NCBI GenBank assembly: GCA_035079385.1 | Contig: JAVHKY010000029.1 | Coordinates: forward strand, 2,604,001-2,668,000 | Source: Aspidiotus rigidus | Taxonomy: Eukaryota > Arthropoda > Insecta > Hemiptera > Diaspididae | Length of the DNA: 64,000 nucleotides | Direction: 5' to 3' | Shown: positions 33,555 through 45,742 of the stretch, piece after piece | Numbering within the stretch: position 1 is the first letter of the stretch | Layout of the letters: each line of letters begins with the position of its first letter | Position numbers and translations under genes: made by a program | The notes under the pieces: generated by a model | Told to the model about the DNA's origin: nothing | Databases searched by the model: none | What the model saw: only the letters and a program-made list of their open reading frames with translations

Positions 33555-34985
33555 TATTTTCAATAATATTTCGAAAAACTACTGTTATTCTTGATAAACT
33601 TATTTTTGATAAAATATCACTTATAGCGTCGTATTTGACGGCAATAAATTATTTTTATTGATTCAATTATGAATGTAAAACTGAAAATACACTACAGATT
33701 TTTCACTCAACCATGCCTTATATTGAGAAAAAAAGGGGTAAAAAAAGTGAAAGATGTAAAATTTATGGTCTCGTTATCGATTAATTATCGCCTAAACTTA
33801 TAAATGTGTTAAATGTAATTTATTTGCGACGAATGTCGATTGAAGGAGTATTTCGTAATCATCGAAGCGATACATCGCGGTAGCAGTAAGTTAATTTGAT
33901 AATGAGCAACTAAAGTTTGCGAAACTACCTATACATGCTTAGGCTCTGTGATCAAGTTCAAATTCAAGGATTCTATGTAACACCTTGCAGCACAATATTT
34001 GATAATTGAACAGCTCTTGGCTTTACGAGATACAATCCATTATTATTTCAGGTAAATAGGTACCTATCGCATCTATCATTTTTGTTCCTCGTACACACCA
34101 CACAGATGAGAATGTAAACCAGTTGACCACACACAGGATTCATCTTCCTAAGACATCGTACTGGGATACGACATATTTTTACAGACTGAGTTCCTCGTAT
34201 CGAAGTTTTGTTTAGTGCATGAGAATTAAACGTGGCGTCTCAGAAACTCATATTTTACAAATATAGCATTTTTTTTTTTTTTTTCATCACCTAATTACGC
34301 ACGAAAAACGCGTCTTTCATTCATTAATAATGTGAAATAATGAGGAAAACAAAAAAGAGTGCCTACTTTCCAATTAATATTCGTCATAAACTTGGGAAAC
34401 TTTCTATAATTTTTTTGTGCGTTTAATAAGTATCAGAGATACCGTTCAAAATGAGGAGAAATATACACTTTTATTGATGACATCGGTAGCAGTGATAATA
34501 TTTTGTTGGGGTTAATGAATTCCGTTTTTTTTTTTTTTTTTTTGTCTTAAATTACGCCGATAATTTGACGGAGTAAAATCAAAAGTCATTCAGTGTATGT
34601 ATAAAAAACGTGCTTATCCCGCATAAGTTGGAGGCTGGGAGTTCGTCCATGCGTATTATTTTGGAATAAATTAAATAATTGATACACTAACGGAAGTTCA
34701 TCAATGACAATGAGGAATAACAGGTGTGCGCGATTAATAAACGAGACAAAAAATTATTTTAAAATTTTCATTATGAAATAGCGGTATAGTGAAGCGTTGA
34801 CATCGACAATATTGGCAATTTTTAAATTATATGCAGACCAGGTTTCAACTTCGTACTACAATTCGACGCGTGGCTTTTTAGTTCTTTTTTTTTTCCTCAT
34901 TAAATTAACAAGTTTCACAACTACATGTAGAATTATGGGCTCGGAGTGGGAAAGAGTGACACTTAAATCATACTAATCTATATTA
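33555..34985. other. No gene recognised
   Basis: AT-rich DNA with T runs near 34270 and 34525. No domain or repeat boundary was identified. Confidence 0.5.
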
Positions 34986-34989
34986 TTAT

Positions 34990-35742
34990 AAGGGAGAAGG
35001 TCCACCAAAGAAGAGAAGGCCAGTGTATTGGTAGACTGAAAAAATTGCCCAACTCCGCAAGGAGGGTAAGCATCAGCGCCGGATATGTCTGCATAGTAGA
35101 GGCCTTGCTGGGCAATACCAGCAGGCTCGGAAAATGTTGAAGGCTGCAATGAAACAGAGCAAGAAGGAACGTTGGGATGAGCTTCGCAGCCTTGCGAACA
35201 AAGACCTTTGGGGCAAACCCTACAAAGTTGTAATGAAGAAACTAGGAGGTCAATCCGCAACGAGCGGAGTGGAGCCAGAGGCTGTGGAAAGAGTGATTGA
35301 TAAACTGTTTCCACAAGGCCTGCCACTTATGGTTACACCACCAGAAGTGGAAGAGGACGTGCCCCTCTTTAGTACCGAAGAGATTAATGCAGCCGTTCAA
35401 AGGCTGCATGGTAAACAATGGAGAGCTCCTGGACCAGATGAAATACCCAACGCGGTGTGGAGCTCTCTCCACGTAGTTGGTCCCTCTCTGTTGCCTCGTG
35501 TTCTAAATAAGGCACTTGCAGAGGCGGTGTATCCCAAATGTTGGAAAAAGGCCAGGCTAACACTGATAGAGAAGGAGGACAAACCATCTGGCCTGCTGTC
35601 CTCCTACCGACCGCTGTGCCTGCTCGGTACCGTCAGCAAGTTATTTGAGCGGGCAGTGGTAACGCGGTTGTTGTGAGTGGTTCGCCCCCAGAAACCTGCG
35701 AGTTCACCCAGCCCAGTTTATTGTAGAGCAGTGTACTGAAGT
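34990..35742 (+). pseudogene. R1-clade LINE, start of RT domain
   Basis: The open frame 35134-35676 reads through typical R1-clade sequence: SKKERWDELRSLANKDLWGK, PYKVVMKKLG, FSTEEINAAVQRLHGKQWRA, PGPDEIPNAVW, SYRPLCLLGTVSKLFERAVV. After a stop, a shifted frame continues as APRNLRVHPAQF near 35685-35720, and the match is lost by about 35742. Upstream, stops interrupt the linker from about 34990. It is the N-terminal third of RT. The complementary later portion of the same clade is at 40198-41490, but there is no proof that both come from one insertion. Confidence 0.8.
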
Positions 35743-35880
35743 AATACTATGTTTATACTAGGTCTACGTTTCTTTGTACCAGGCCTAAACAAGTCCAGGC
35801 CCCTACTAGGCTGCAGCTTAGCTAGTATAAACCTCGCATACTCTTTAGCAGGTCTTCCTAGTATAGCTTTATGCCAGATC
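35743..35880. repeat. GTATAAA/CTAGTATAAA short repeats
   Basis: Repeated ACTAGTATA, TTTATACTAG and AGGCCTAAACAAGTCCAGGC segments match those at 52700-52980 in reverse. They form a dispersed family of short, partly palindromic repeats. Confidence 0.55.
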
Positions 35881-36520
35881 GATCCCAATAATTTCGACCA
35901 AGACTTTGAAAGACGTAAATTCTCTGTTAATTTGACGACGATCACTGGTCGACGTTGGTGTTGGCCGGAGATCGACGTCAAATCGACGGTCCGCGTGGTT
36001 CTTGTGTCCCTTCGTTCTTGAAAAAAATTTGCTTCTATTTGAACGGAACAAAACAGTCTGCCAAGCTCTAAGCCTCCTGATAGTTGAAAGAATCCTCCTC
36101 CCTGAATTATTTTCGCCACCTCATCAATCTAAACTTATTCAACATGGCAAAACCGAAGAAATTTCGACAACAAATAGCACACCCCAAATCTAGCCATCGG
36201 ACAACCGTACATCTTGACGCCAAGAAATTGTGTTAACCCGACTGTAAATTGGACACACCCGTATCACTCACAACCACCAACCAATGCCCTGTGTCTTCCC
36301 CCCTGACTGGCCTTGCTGCACATTAGAAAAATTATTCACTCACACACGTTAACGACCCATAATTTACCACCCACTCCCCAACACCTGTTGAGCTCCTCAC
36401 TCACACTCTGAGGCTCTGAGAAACTCCTTACCAAGAAGTCTTGACGATATTTTTCACCCTCCTCTAGTCCAACTATTCCTTTCTCCCTTCATGCCGAGCT
36501 AAAACAATAAGTCGTGGCCA
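35880..36520 (+). pseudogene. LINE 3' end, copy 3 (truncated)
   Basis: This block matches 8410-9085 of copy 1, including the CAAGCTCTAAGCCTCCTGAT segment and CTCCCTTCATGCCGAGCTAA. Its coding sequence is broken more heavily than in copies 1 and 2. Confidence 0.55.
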
Positions 36521-36534
36521 AAAACTTAAAAACC

Positions 36535-36670
36535 AGAGGAATACTACTTGGTCGATGGAAAGATCTCGTTTTAAAATCGACTTCAGATTAACATCAATTT
36601 GAGAGAATCAGAATACAAAACTGGAGAACTATAGGTATAACTCGACCCAAAGCAGTCGGTATTTGAGGGC
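36535..36670 (+). repeat. GTCGA-type segment placed after the LINE tail
   Basis: The segment resembles 7440-7580 of copy 1 (ACTACTTGGTCGATGGAAA, then ACTCGACCCAAAGCAGTCGG). Here it follows the LINE tail, whereas in copies 1 and 2 the array precedes it. Confidence 0.5.
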
Positions 36671-36674
36671 AAAG

Positions 36675-39370
36675 GGTTACCAGCTTCGACACAGAGGCTG
36701 AGAGTGAGACTGGATCGTTGTGTACCGAAGGCTTGATTCACATCAAAAGCGAATACATTGCGAGACAGAAAAAGAAAATATTGAAATGATGGAGAGGGAT
36801 AGAGAGGGCCTCTCAAGGCGAGGGAGAGATCAGAGAATAGATAGGATAACAGTTGAGAATGAGTAGTTGGACAAGTAAAGAGGGATCGTCGCGACTCGGG
36901 CAGTATTACTATTAGGCATAGAATAACGTAGATTGTTTAGAGGCTTAAGAGCGGAGTGTGTGAAAAGAGTAAGGAAGAGAGAGAGAGACCAAGATGTGCT
37001 GATGCCATCACAGGCAGCCGTCATGAATAGTGATGATGACGTCACGGGCCTTGGGTGGTTATTACGTCACTAATGTTGATATCCATACGTGGGCTAGATA
37101 GCTTAACTAACACTTCACCACACCTGAATCAGTTCTCGAACGAGGGCAAACTAGCGGAGCGAGTGAGGCCCGGTCGTAGGCTAGCTAGGCCATGAATTCA
37201 TCACAAAGCAGGTGCGCCCTTAGAATATAAATGAGGTCCCTTATTCGAAGATATGAAACATGATCTTTGTTGCCAGATTTTTATTTTTTTTTCTAGAATT
37301 AATTGTGCTGCTCGTTAGGGTTTGAGGCTGGTAGGAAGATAGTCATGTTATCCAAGAAGAGGCGTTTGGTGAGGGGAAAACTGATACTTTGTTAGGTCAG
37401 AGAGGAACACTCCATACTTCTTCCTGGTTGGTGAGGAGAGTATTCGTCTCGAATTCTAACCGTTAGAGATCTTGCATCGAAGAAAGATCGGAGCAGTTCG
37501 AATAATCTGCCTTGAAGGTCAATATCGTATCATTTGGAGGAGTTGCAATAATGCTTAACACGGCAAAATACTTTCAGAAGTTCAAAGAAAATGGTGCAGA
37601 GTTTTGAGTTCGAGCGGAGAGGATATACTGTCTTGTTGCAATAGAAATAATGGATATGAAAAAAAAATTAAAATGAGATCTAAACATCAGAAATCGAACA
37701 GTGTCCGACAATGCATCAGAATGACAAAATTATGAAAGTGGAGATAAAACTGAAAACCTGTTAAAAATTGAGCAGATCAAATGGCGAACAACTTAATTGG
37801 AGTGATAGAATAATCTTCTTATAAAAGACATCTATCGAGAAGATCTAGAATCATTCTCTAAACTATGTTGTCAGACAACATGATTTCTGAAAAAAATGAG
37901 AACTAATAATAGTGTACGAAGACGGAGAATTTTTCCAAAATGATAAACCACATATCATTATAAACAGAGCTTCAATAACAAAATTTTATTTAAAAATTCA
38001 AAACTTATTCGGAACTAGTTTCGAAGTTTATGACTGGATGAAGGCATGATAGCGTAATAACTACATTTTCTTCACTTTATCAAGTGTTAAAAATTCGCTT
38101 TTCAGACCGGTAATCGTTCTCGATCTCGGCGCCAGACACTTTCCAAATTTGTTGGCATAATTTGTAGACGCTCATTATCTATATCACGGATTTCTAAACG
38201 CTCGCTACGGCGTAGAAATCGTCTGGTAATAGAACAATACGATGTCGTACATCTGAATACCATAAGTTGCCTGCTCACGACTTGCTAGGCGTTCGAATCA
38301 CGTTCTTAAAGCAGTAACCATTCACGTACCAGCACGACGTCCGTAGTATTCAAGTTTTAGTCTGCACGCCAAAAGCACTGTTATAATGAACAGAAAATAG
38401 TTAGGTACGCCAATAAACTTCTATAAACCGTGCATACTCTCGTGCACGCATGATGAATGAGTCAACGAGTGAATGGCATAGTATGGAAGGAGAGAGATGG
38501 AAATCGAATCAGAAGAGAGGAAGAAGCACATTATTCTGTCACGCTCTAGTACACCTCCCTTAAATGCGTAAGACAAATTCGGCAAATTATTACGCCTTAT
38601 TACTGGTACGCGAAACAAAAGGAATTCCTATTATACTGTACATTACAATATAGCGCACAAAGCAAACGATTTCGATTTCTCTTTGTCTCGGATAGAACTT
38701 CTTCGAACCTCACACCCATACTAATTCCACCACTACAACAACGAATCATGTCAATTTTAGTTAGGTAGAAAAAATTCCACATCCGTGTTAATCGCGTGAA
38801 GATAATTATTATCTTCGTGGGTTTCTACAAAAAGTAATAAGTTATCTGCAAAATAAAGTCGCGCAGTTGAACCGTATTCTCTTTTGTGTAGAGCGCCAGT
38901 TTAGAATCTCGCTGGAAGAACAAATTTTCTACATGAAGGTGACGCAAGATGAATTTTAGAATTTTCAAAAACTGCGCATTGATCTTTGAACGTATTCCTT
39001 CGCTCATCAGTAAAAATAGGTCAGCGTTGTGTTATCTGCGCTTCTCATAACAAACAACACACTTCTCCGGCTTAAAATTCGGTTCTTCAGACACTTCGAC
39101 AAAAGTACAAACCGAATGTATCCCTTCAATATAGCTAACGCTCAAATCAATCGATTCAATACTTCTCAAGATTTCGGTAACCCAGTTCTATTCAGACGTA
39201 CATACATAACAAGGAGCGAAAAAGAAATAATAATAGAGGAAACTCCGATCTGAAACGAAGGCGCTCGTTTGAGTAATTATAAAATTCGAAAATTCCTACC
39301 TTGATATGATCAATGTGGACAGAAATATTCAAGGAACTGATACGAAATAAAGGAGAAAGAGACACCGAAG
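36675..39370. other. No gene recognised
   Basis: No supported gene is present. One TGACGTCA lies near 37036. A minus-strand frame near 36740-36790 (AFDVNQAF) faintly recalls RT motif A but lacks flanking motifs. Otherwise unremarkable. Confidence 0.45.
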
Positions 39371-39375
39371 CACAA

Positions 39376-39870
39376 GTTTTCTCCCAGAACCAAAAACTTA
39401 TCAAGCGTCAACTTCACAGAAGAAGAAAGACTGCTAGAAAAAGGCATTAAATAGGTCTACAACCAGCCAGAGAAATTGACATAGAGTAAGGTCGAGCGAG
39501 CAAGTAATCCAAACCATGGAATATAAGGTGAGACCAGGACGAGAATTGGGAAAGTACTGTCAGACATCAAGAAGAATAACTGCCAAACCAATGACAGAAC
39601 ATAAGTAATGTACAAAAAGGTCACAAATCTACAGAATAAGATCTTGCAGAACAACCTGATTTTGAAGAAGGCGGACAAAGGTAACACGGTAGAGGAAATG
39701 GAGAAGGATGATTACACGCAAAAAAAAAAAAGCTTCCACGTTGTAGAGAATGGGTACCCAAAGCTGAAGAAGGATCCGTCTGAGAAATACCAAAACAGGC
39801 TGGAAACTATATTGATAGAGAAGAATGTATCTGACAATGGAAAAGAGGATCGAGTTGGACACTGTAGCAC
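39376..39870 (+). pseudogene. Penelope-like element B, N-terminal part
   Basis: The plus strand encodes KNLSSVNFTEEERLLEKGIK near 39388-39450, a stop, then LILKKADKGNTVEEMEKDDY at about 39658-39717. LSS...LLEKG and KADKGN are conserved landmarks of the N-terminal region of Penelope-like elements. The family differs from element A. The sequence is cut off near 39870, where inverted sequence of the same element type begins. Confidence 0.65.
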
Positions 39871-39879
39871 CATTATTCA

Positions 39880-40195
39880 TCAGCTCTCATTGGCTCTGCC
39901 AGAAAATCTCACTTTCTTCGATCCTCTTGTTCATCAGTGGGAGTATTGAGGCAAAATAACTGGCGGTCTCGTTACCCTTGTCCACTGTAAATTTGAAGCT
40001 TTCATTCATCGTCTTCATTTCTAGAAGGAATTCGCTCGCCTGACTATCAGTGCCTGACCACACAATTAGGATCATCATCTAGCTCACAGTTCGGTCGCGT
40101 TTCTGAACTGGCTACATCCCGATACCTTGTTTTCCATATCATTCATGAATATCTCCACCAGTATCGGTGAAAGCAATGCGATCATCCCGATTCCA
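39880..40195 (-). pseudogene. Penelope-like element B, RT palm fragment (inverted)
   Basis: The minus strand reads LLSPILVEIFMNDMENKV near 40185-40130, then the catalytic region decayed to MMILIVWSGT and EFLLEMKTMNESFKFTV. In family members the first stretch precedes the YVDD box and the second follows it. The orientation is opposite to the neighbouring fragments of the same family. Confidence 0.65.
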
Positions 40196-40197
40196 TA

Positions 40198-41490
40198 TAG
40201 GAGAGGATATTGGAAGGCCTCCTGGATCCAGAAGTGCCCGCATACCTGCGCAGGATGATCGGCAGCTATCTTAGACGTCGAGAAATCCAAGCAGGGACAT
40301 CTGCTGTTATAGGAATACGGCCAGCTACTTACCGGACGCCGGAAGGGTCGAATGGGGTCGACCCTGGGCCGCTCTTGTGGTATGTCGCATTTAATAAGCT
40401 TTTTAAGGGGAAGCTGGCATGGGGTATTAAGTTTATCTGCTATGCGGATGACATATTGGTGGTATGCACTGCCGAAACAACTGTAGCGGTAGAGAGCAGG
40501 GTAAACCGGGCCCTGGAGACAGCCACACATTGTATTGAGTGAGTCAGACTAGAACTTGCAGTAGGTAAGACGGAAGCCATATTATTCACGACCCGTCAAA
40601 AGTTCAGTCCACCCACCTTCCGCCTACAAGGTGTGGAAATCAAGACCGAGGAGGTAATGAAGTACCTAAATATCTGGTTTAACTCAAAGCTGAGCTTCGG
40701 GAACCATTTCCTGATGACAGCGGAAAAGGCGGGCAGGGTAGTTGCATAACTAAGCTGCCTGATGAGAAACCTAGAAGGGCCAAAAGAAGCAACAAGAAGG
40801 ACCATGATGAGCGTCGCCAAGTCAATTTTCCTCTATGGTGCACCAGAAGATACTGTGGTAAAGATCCAACAAGGAGCTGCGCTAAGGTGTGTTAGTGCCT
40901 ATTGAAGGCTCTTTGCGTATTAGCACGTTCCATCCATTAAGCTCTTTGCTGAGAAGATAGCGATGGTGTTCAAAGCAAAAACGAGGGACAACAACCAATC
41001 AAGAGGCTCTATAAGTCAAAGCAGGAGACCAGGCGCTCCTTTCTGGAGAAATGTAAAAGCAAGAATTACTCAGCGTGAGCTACGCGACCTTGATGAGTGG
41101 ATGAACCGAGGTTATGGTCATCTGAACTTTCACCTGATGCAAGTGCTAAGCGGCCATGGCTGCTTCAACAAGTACCTTCATGAGAAGTTGAGGAAAGTTG
41201 AGCAGGCGTTGAGCAGGTAACGTGTTCGCATTGCAACTAAGGGCGGGATGATGGACCACAGCACACCTTATTCGAATGTGAGGTATGGAGGTCTGACCTC
41301 TTCAAGAGATTGGGGTTGCCTCTAGTAGCCTGTTAGCCATCATGCTAGGATCTGAAGAAGCATGGAACCAGATGTCTGCATTTGCAGCCACAGTCATGAA
41401 GAAGAAGATAGACCTAAGGCATACGCAGAACCATGCTATGGCCTACTTTACGCCTGTGTACCATCCACATACTGACATGCAGGAGGTTGA
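40198..41490 (+). pseudogene. R1-clade LINE, RT palm to C-terminus
   Basis: The frame 40210-40542 holds DPEVPAYLRRMIGSYLRRRE, DPGPLLWYVAFNKLF and the catalytic box CYADDILVV (YADD at 40441-40452). It continues through TEAILFTT, RLQGVEIKTEEVMKYLNIWF and the thumb. From 40963 come FAEKIAMVFKAKTR and HLMQVLSGHGCFNKYL, which is the conserved stretch before the C-terminal zinc knuckle. The knuckle is partly visible near 41230-41285 as CSHC followed by HTLFEC. Several stops (near 40543, 40749 and 40903) inactivate it. The left edge abuts the Penelope fragment. Confidence 0.8.
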
Positions 41491-41779
41491 GGAAGATTAA
41501 CATTGAAGAAAAAAGAAGTGATTCCAACAACGATCTACTATATCTGAGGTGATGTTGTTGTGTGCTCTAGAGTTCTACGTGTCGGTGGGCACTGTAGCTT
41601 AGCGGTAGCCAAGAAGAAGAGAGGTTTCGGCAAGGAGACCTTTCCATATTTGAAGTGATACCTAAAAAGCGTCAATTCCAGTGTTGGAGAAAACAAAATT
41701 AATGCATACGCAACCCGCACCCACTCAACTAGGGAGGTAGGGTCGCGCTGTACATGCGACTGAAGCAAGTATTAACAGA

Positions 41780-42345
41780 AAACAATGTATATCTGGTAAT
41801 GAAAAGTGGCTTACATTGAACGTTGTAGCACTTAAGAGACTTGTAAAACTTTACAAAGAGAACTGCCCGATTAGACTTGTGGTTAATAGCGTCCGAAGAT
41901 CGCAGCCAGATTCTAGAAAGAAAACTAACAGTTCGTACCGAAAGAAAGCATCAGAAAAAATAAAAGGTTGCTATGTGTAGAGCGATTGGAGGTGGAAATT
42001 GAAAGTCACTACAAACACCAATCCTTGGACGTGATAAACATATTCGGTACCATACCAAGGGAGGAACTCTTCGCCCTGCTTCAAAACATCAGATACCTAC
42101 TATGGAAATCCCGACGGGCTGAAGTACGCCAAAATAGGGGAAGATATTGTGAGCCAGAATTACAGTCCTATAGCCAGGAAGGACTACAGTGATTGGATCA
42201 CCGCTGTCATGATACTGGCGGAGATATTCATGAATGGCATGGAAAAGAAGATATTGAAAGGCCAGCGTTCAGAAACTCCTGGCCTAGATACGAAGATGAT
42301 ACTCTAATTGTGTGGTCAGGCACTAATGGACAGGGAAACTTCATC
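41780..42345 (+). pseudogene. Penelope-like element B, RT core
   Basis: Motifs in order are LYKENCPIRLVVNS (about 41851), LDVINIFGTIPREELFALLQ (about 42024-42080), SPIARKDYSDW with AVMILAEIFMNGMEKKI (about 42165-42250), and PRYEDDTLIVWSGT with the catalytic box YEDD in place of YVDD (42289-42300). The frames shift between motifs. Sequence ends shortly after the catalytic box. Together with 39376-40195 this gives most of the RT of one family in rearranged order, separated by the R1 fragment. Confidence 0.7.
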
Positions 42346-42349
42346 TTCT

Positions 42350-44530
42350 CGACTCATAAATGATACCTTCGATGGTTAGACGTTTTTCTTTCGTGCTTTA
42401 CTTCGTCGTTCTGCAGAACTTGTTCATCCATCGATCTCTTACAGGTAGTTAATTAGTAAAAAGGTTAGAAATCTTATCAAGGTCATCTCTCCGCTAATAC
42501 CCAATCACGTTACAGCGTCCTTCGTAATTCGGTTTAGTTGATACGCATCTACACGTGACAATGGAAATAGTGTTGAATAAATTTATCAAATTGATGAATA
42601 ACTCTTCAGATATAAACTATCGATCATTCGTGCATTTACATATTCCTGATGCGTAACCACATTTCTAGACGAACATACGAACAAAAAAAAATAGAACGAC
42701 TTTGATTTCCACAAATCGAAAAAAAAAAAACTATAAGATTCCGAAGAATATTACAATCGACTAATTTTCAATTCTTTCATACCTAATTTAGCGAAAAAAA
42801 CTTTCAAATCTTGAATGGAAATCATTGACGGAGAATTTTTCTTTGATGATACAGCAAAAAAGATATCTGCATCATTTTCACGGTCAGTCAGTCAAATATT
42901 TCAAGGCATGGATCGAACGATGGAAACGTGACAATAGAAGTGGTCTCAAATAGAGAGGATGGGCATGACTCATGAACGATGTGAATTCGCTTCGACTTTG
43001 TCCTGGCTCCCGCAAAAGTAAGATCATTTTAGACACTGCATGATGTAAAATAAGGAAAGAACCATTTTCAGTTTCCATGTATGTATATGACGTATACCAG
43101 CCTCTTCAATCGCGTGCTATCAGGAGAATACAAGGAAAAAATAATATTGTTTTGATAAGGTGAACCAAGATGAAACTTCAGAAGACTATTTCAATGTAAT
43201 ACTCTGAGAGATATCCGTGAGATTGGAAGACACGAGTAGGAGGATTCAAAAAACAGAATGCCTTAGATACGAATTACCGTCCAGCGAGAAATCTAAAGCT
43301 CAAAAGGAATGAGCGACATATTTATCACAAAGTCGACGACAGGAGAAGCGAGAGATGATGGCAGGCATTTTACATGCCAATAACATTAGCTCGAAGCACA
43401 GATAGAAGATAGTCTAAGAAGAAATCGCCAGTCGAAGGCACCAACAAAAATTATCGGTCCACAAGTCTATTTGTACATACGAGCTACAGGTTTCTCTTGG
43501 TGTTGAAAATGCGTACAGTTTTATTTTCTCTGACTGAATCCTAGAACAGGCCCCTAAATTAGATGCGTAACGACTAGGTACCAATCAAAGTTGCAAGGCA
43601 AGTTTGACGCTCTCTTCACAATCAGTAGCTCGCGCTGGGCAATAAGTATATTATATCTATCTTTTACTGATGTCCCTCTTGTTATTATACTTAGACCTGC
43701 GTTTTTAATTTAAAAGTAGAAATGTACGTACTACAATTGACGTCGACTTGATGAGGTGACGAATATACAAACCCCCCTAATTAAAGTGCGTAGTAAACAG
43801 TCAAAATTATGGAGTCATCAGTATTTCGTACTGCATTATTCGACCGGGGTAATTTAAAGATAGGCACTCTATTCCATCAAGTTTAAAAGTCGTCTCGATT
43901 TCTTTGTAGTTTGCAATTTTCGAATACACACCGCTGTATGACTCACCATATTTTTATTCATGAAACTAGATGCCTACATCGATATGGCGTGTATACGCCT
44001 GAATGGTCGGAATCTGTTCGTTGGATCGAAGTTGTGACGACGAAAAGAAGAACCACGATCGATTTTATTGTCCAGTTGGTGAGTAAGCGTCCAACCACAA
44101 TAGTTTTGAACGGATTTAATGATGTGTATCACTGCATTGTTTACGGGTATAGGCTTCGCTTTCGGCAAAGTACGTAGTATTAATCAAATACCTGTAGACC
44201 GGTATTATAGCCCTCTACAGTATTGCGGTTTTTATTTATGGCGATTAATAAATACTTTTAGACTCATTACAGCACACAGATAAAGGAGAAAAAAAAGTAT
44301 AAATGAACATCTGTTTTCGTACGCGTCAAAGCTCAACAGGAAATGAAGGGTTCTACCTGGGTAACACTTGACCGTGTAATGTAGAAAAATAAAGGTGTAC
44401 TTCACGTATAATCGATAAATTAATCGACACTTAAAGGAAAGGGGAGGACGTACGAGGAATTCATTCGTTGATATGCTGATTGTGTTCGTTGTAAAATTTC
44501 AGATCGTCTCGAGTTCTTAAACTAGACTGC
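42350..44530. other. No gene recognised
   Basis: No domain or bounded repeat was seen. The 88-codon frame at 43911-44177 has no recognisable features. Confidence 0.5.
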
Positions 44531-44537
44531 TTACAAT

Positions 44538-44723
44538 CAGGGATTCAGAGTATAGTGGGTCACGTGACACCTGGAACACTGTCTAATAACAGCAATAGAA
44601 CCACTTCCAAAGCGGAATCTGAAACGTCATCAGTAACTGAGTTGTTGCAGCGTAGGAGCTAACAACTAGATCTTTCACATCACCGTACTCCTTCGGTCAC
44701 GTGACCCGCTACTCCTGATCCCT
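44538..44723. mobile_element. MITE with TIRs containing GTCACGTGAC
   Basis: The left end CAGGGATTCAGAGTATAGTG continues to GGGTCACGTGAC, and the right end in reverse complement reads AGGGATCAGGAGTAGC followed by GGGTCACGTGAC. The inner ten bases are themselves a palindrome. The element is about 186 bp and non-coding. No clean target-site duplication is visible, so the outer boundaries are approximate. Confidence 0.5.
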
Positions 44724-44724
44724 T

Positions 44725-45740
44725 TTTTGAGAAGGCTCGAGTAAAAACAGCTAAGGTTTCAATGCTGAGACCTGGAAAATGTAATAAAGTCCCAAAGAAC
44801 GAAAGACTGTATAAAAGTTTTAATGATGAAGTCCAAGACGCTCACCTTCGACTATGCTCGACCAGAGAGACGTACCCAAGAGAGTCAAAAAAGTCAGAAT
44901 CTTTATTGGTAAAATTTCCTAGGCCCAACTTCTCAGATGTAGTTTTAAGTTTGTTTTGTAAGTCCAATAGATCATACATGTACATCTCTAACACTCATTT
45001 CTCTTAAATTTAATAAAGAAAGAACCTTTTTGTAAGTCTAGATAAATGTTGTCACGATACTGGTGATGGAACGGCGGACAGGATGAAAATTTTCACCAAA
45101 GATCCTACCGTGAAGTGGGTACTTTGTCAATATTGACATGTTGCATGTCTTTACACTGACTTCAACTCCTTAATCCTGCAATTTGGGTTGGCACCTATTG
45201 TCCGGAGGTCCGTCCGTAAGTCTATATGACGTTGGGACTTGAGAAAATTTTGACCTTCGAGGTGTACATCTCGAGTAAAAGGTCAAGAACACTGTAGAGG
45301 GAGCCATCGTATGCACGACGAAGAGCGAGAAGAGGAGGCGCGTCTCTTTTACACGAAGAAAAACAAAAGGCAGACAATAGATCAAACTGTGGACAAAGAG
45401 GAGGTGGGCTGCGTGAGCTTCAAAAAAAAAGAGATTTTCTGGCAGAGCCAAATGAATGAAGATCACGTTTCATGTCCACTAGTGAGGGACTTCACGCCTG
45501 TTTTTCGATGAAATCGTGACCTAGCTTGTGAATTTTCCGCACAGAAGCGTACGCCCCGTTCTCGGACTAATATAGGCGACAATAAGATAAGCTATGGTAA
45601 GGTATACTGGTGAAGAGTAAGAAAACTGATACAAAGACTGCAATAAATTACCCTGACCGAGCGCTTTTTGCTAAACAACCATTCTCGAGGTATAGAAAGT
45701 GACTGAACCCAAAACCAACAAGAACAAGTAACGTCGAAGA
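44725..45740. other. No gene recognised; dispersed repeat pieces
   Basis: A diverged piece of the 45-bp minisatellite type lies near 45190-45290. GAGATTTTCTGGCAGAGCCA at about 45432-45451 is shared, in reverse, with 39895-39920 and, diverged, with about 51685-51715. No gene is supported. Confidence 0.45.
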
Positions 45741-45742
45741 GG

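Noticed and set aside
36740..36790. RT motif A-like AFDVNQAF on the minus strand
   Set aside because: No other RT motifs occur in order on either side.
41590..41650. tRNA-like or SINE-like promoter boxes (TAGCTTAGCGGTAG followed by GGTTTCGGCAAGG)
   Set aside because: The A-box-like part is suggestive, but the B box is poor and no cloverleaf can be drawn.
43911..44177. 88-codon plus-strand frame
   Set aside because: No family, splice sites or composition signal; overlapped by a minus-strand frame of similar length.
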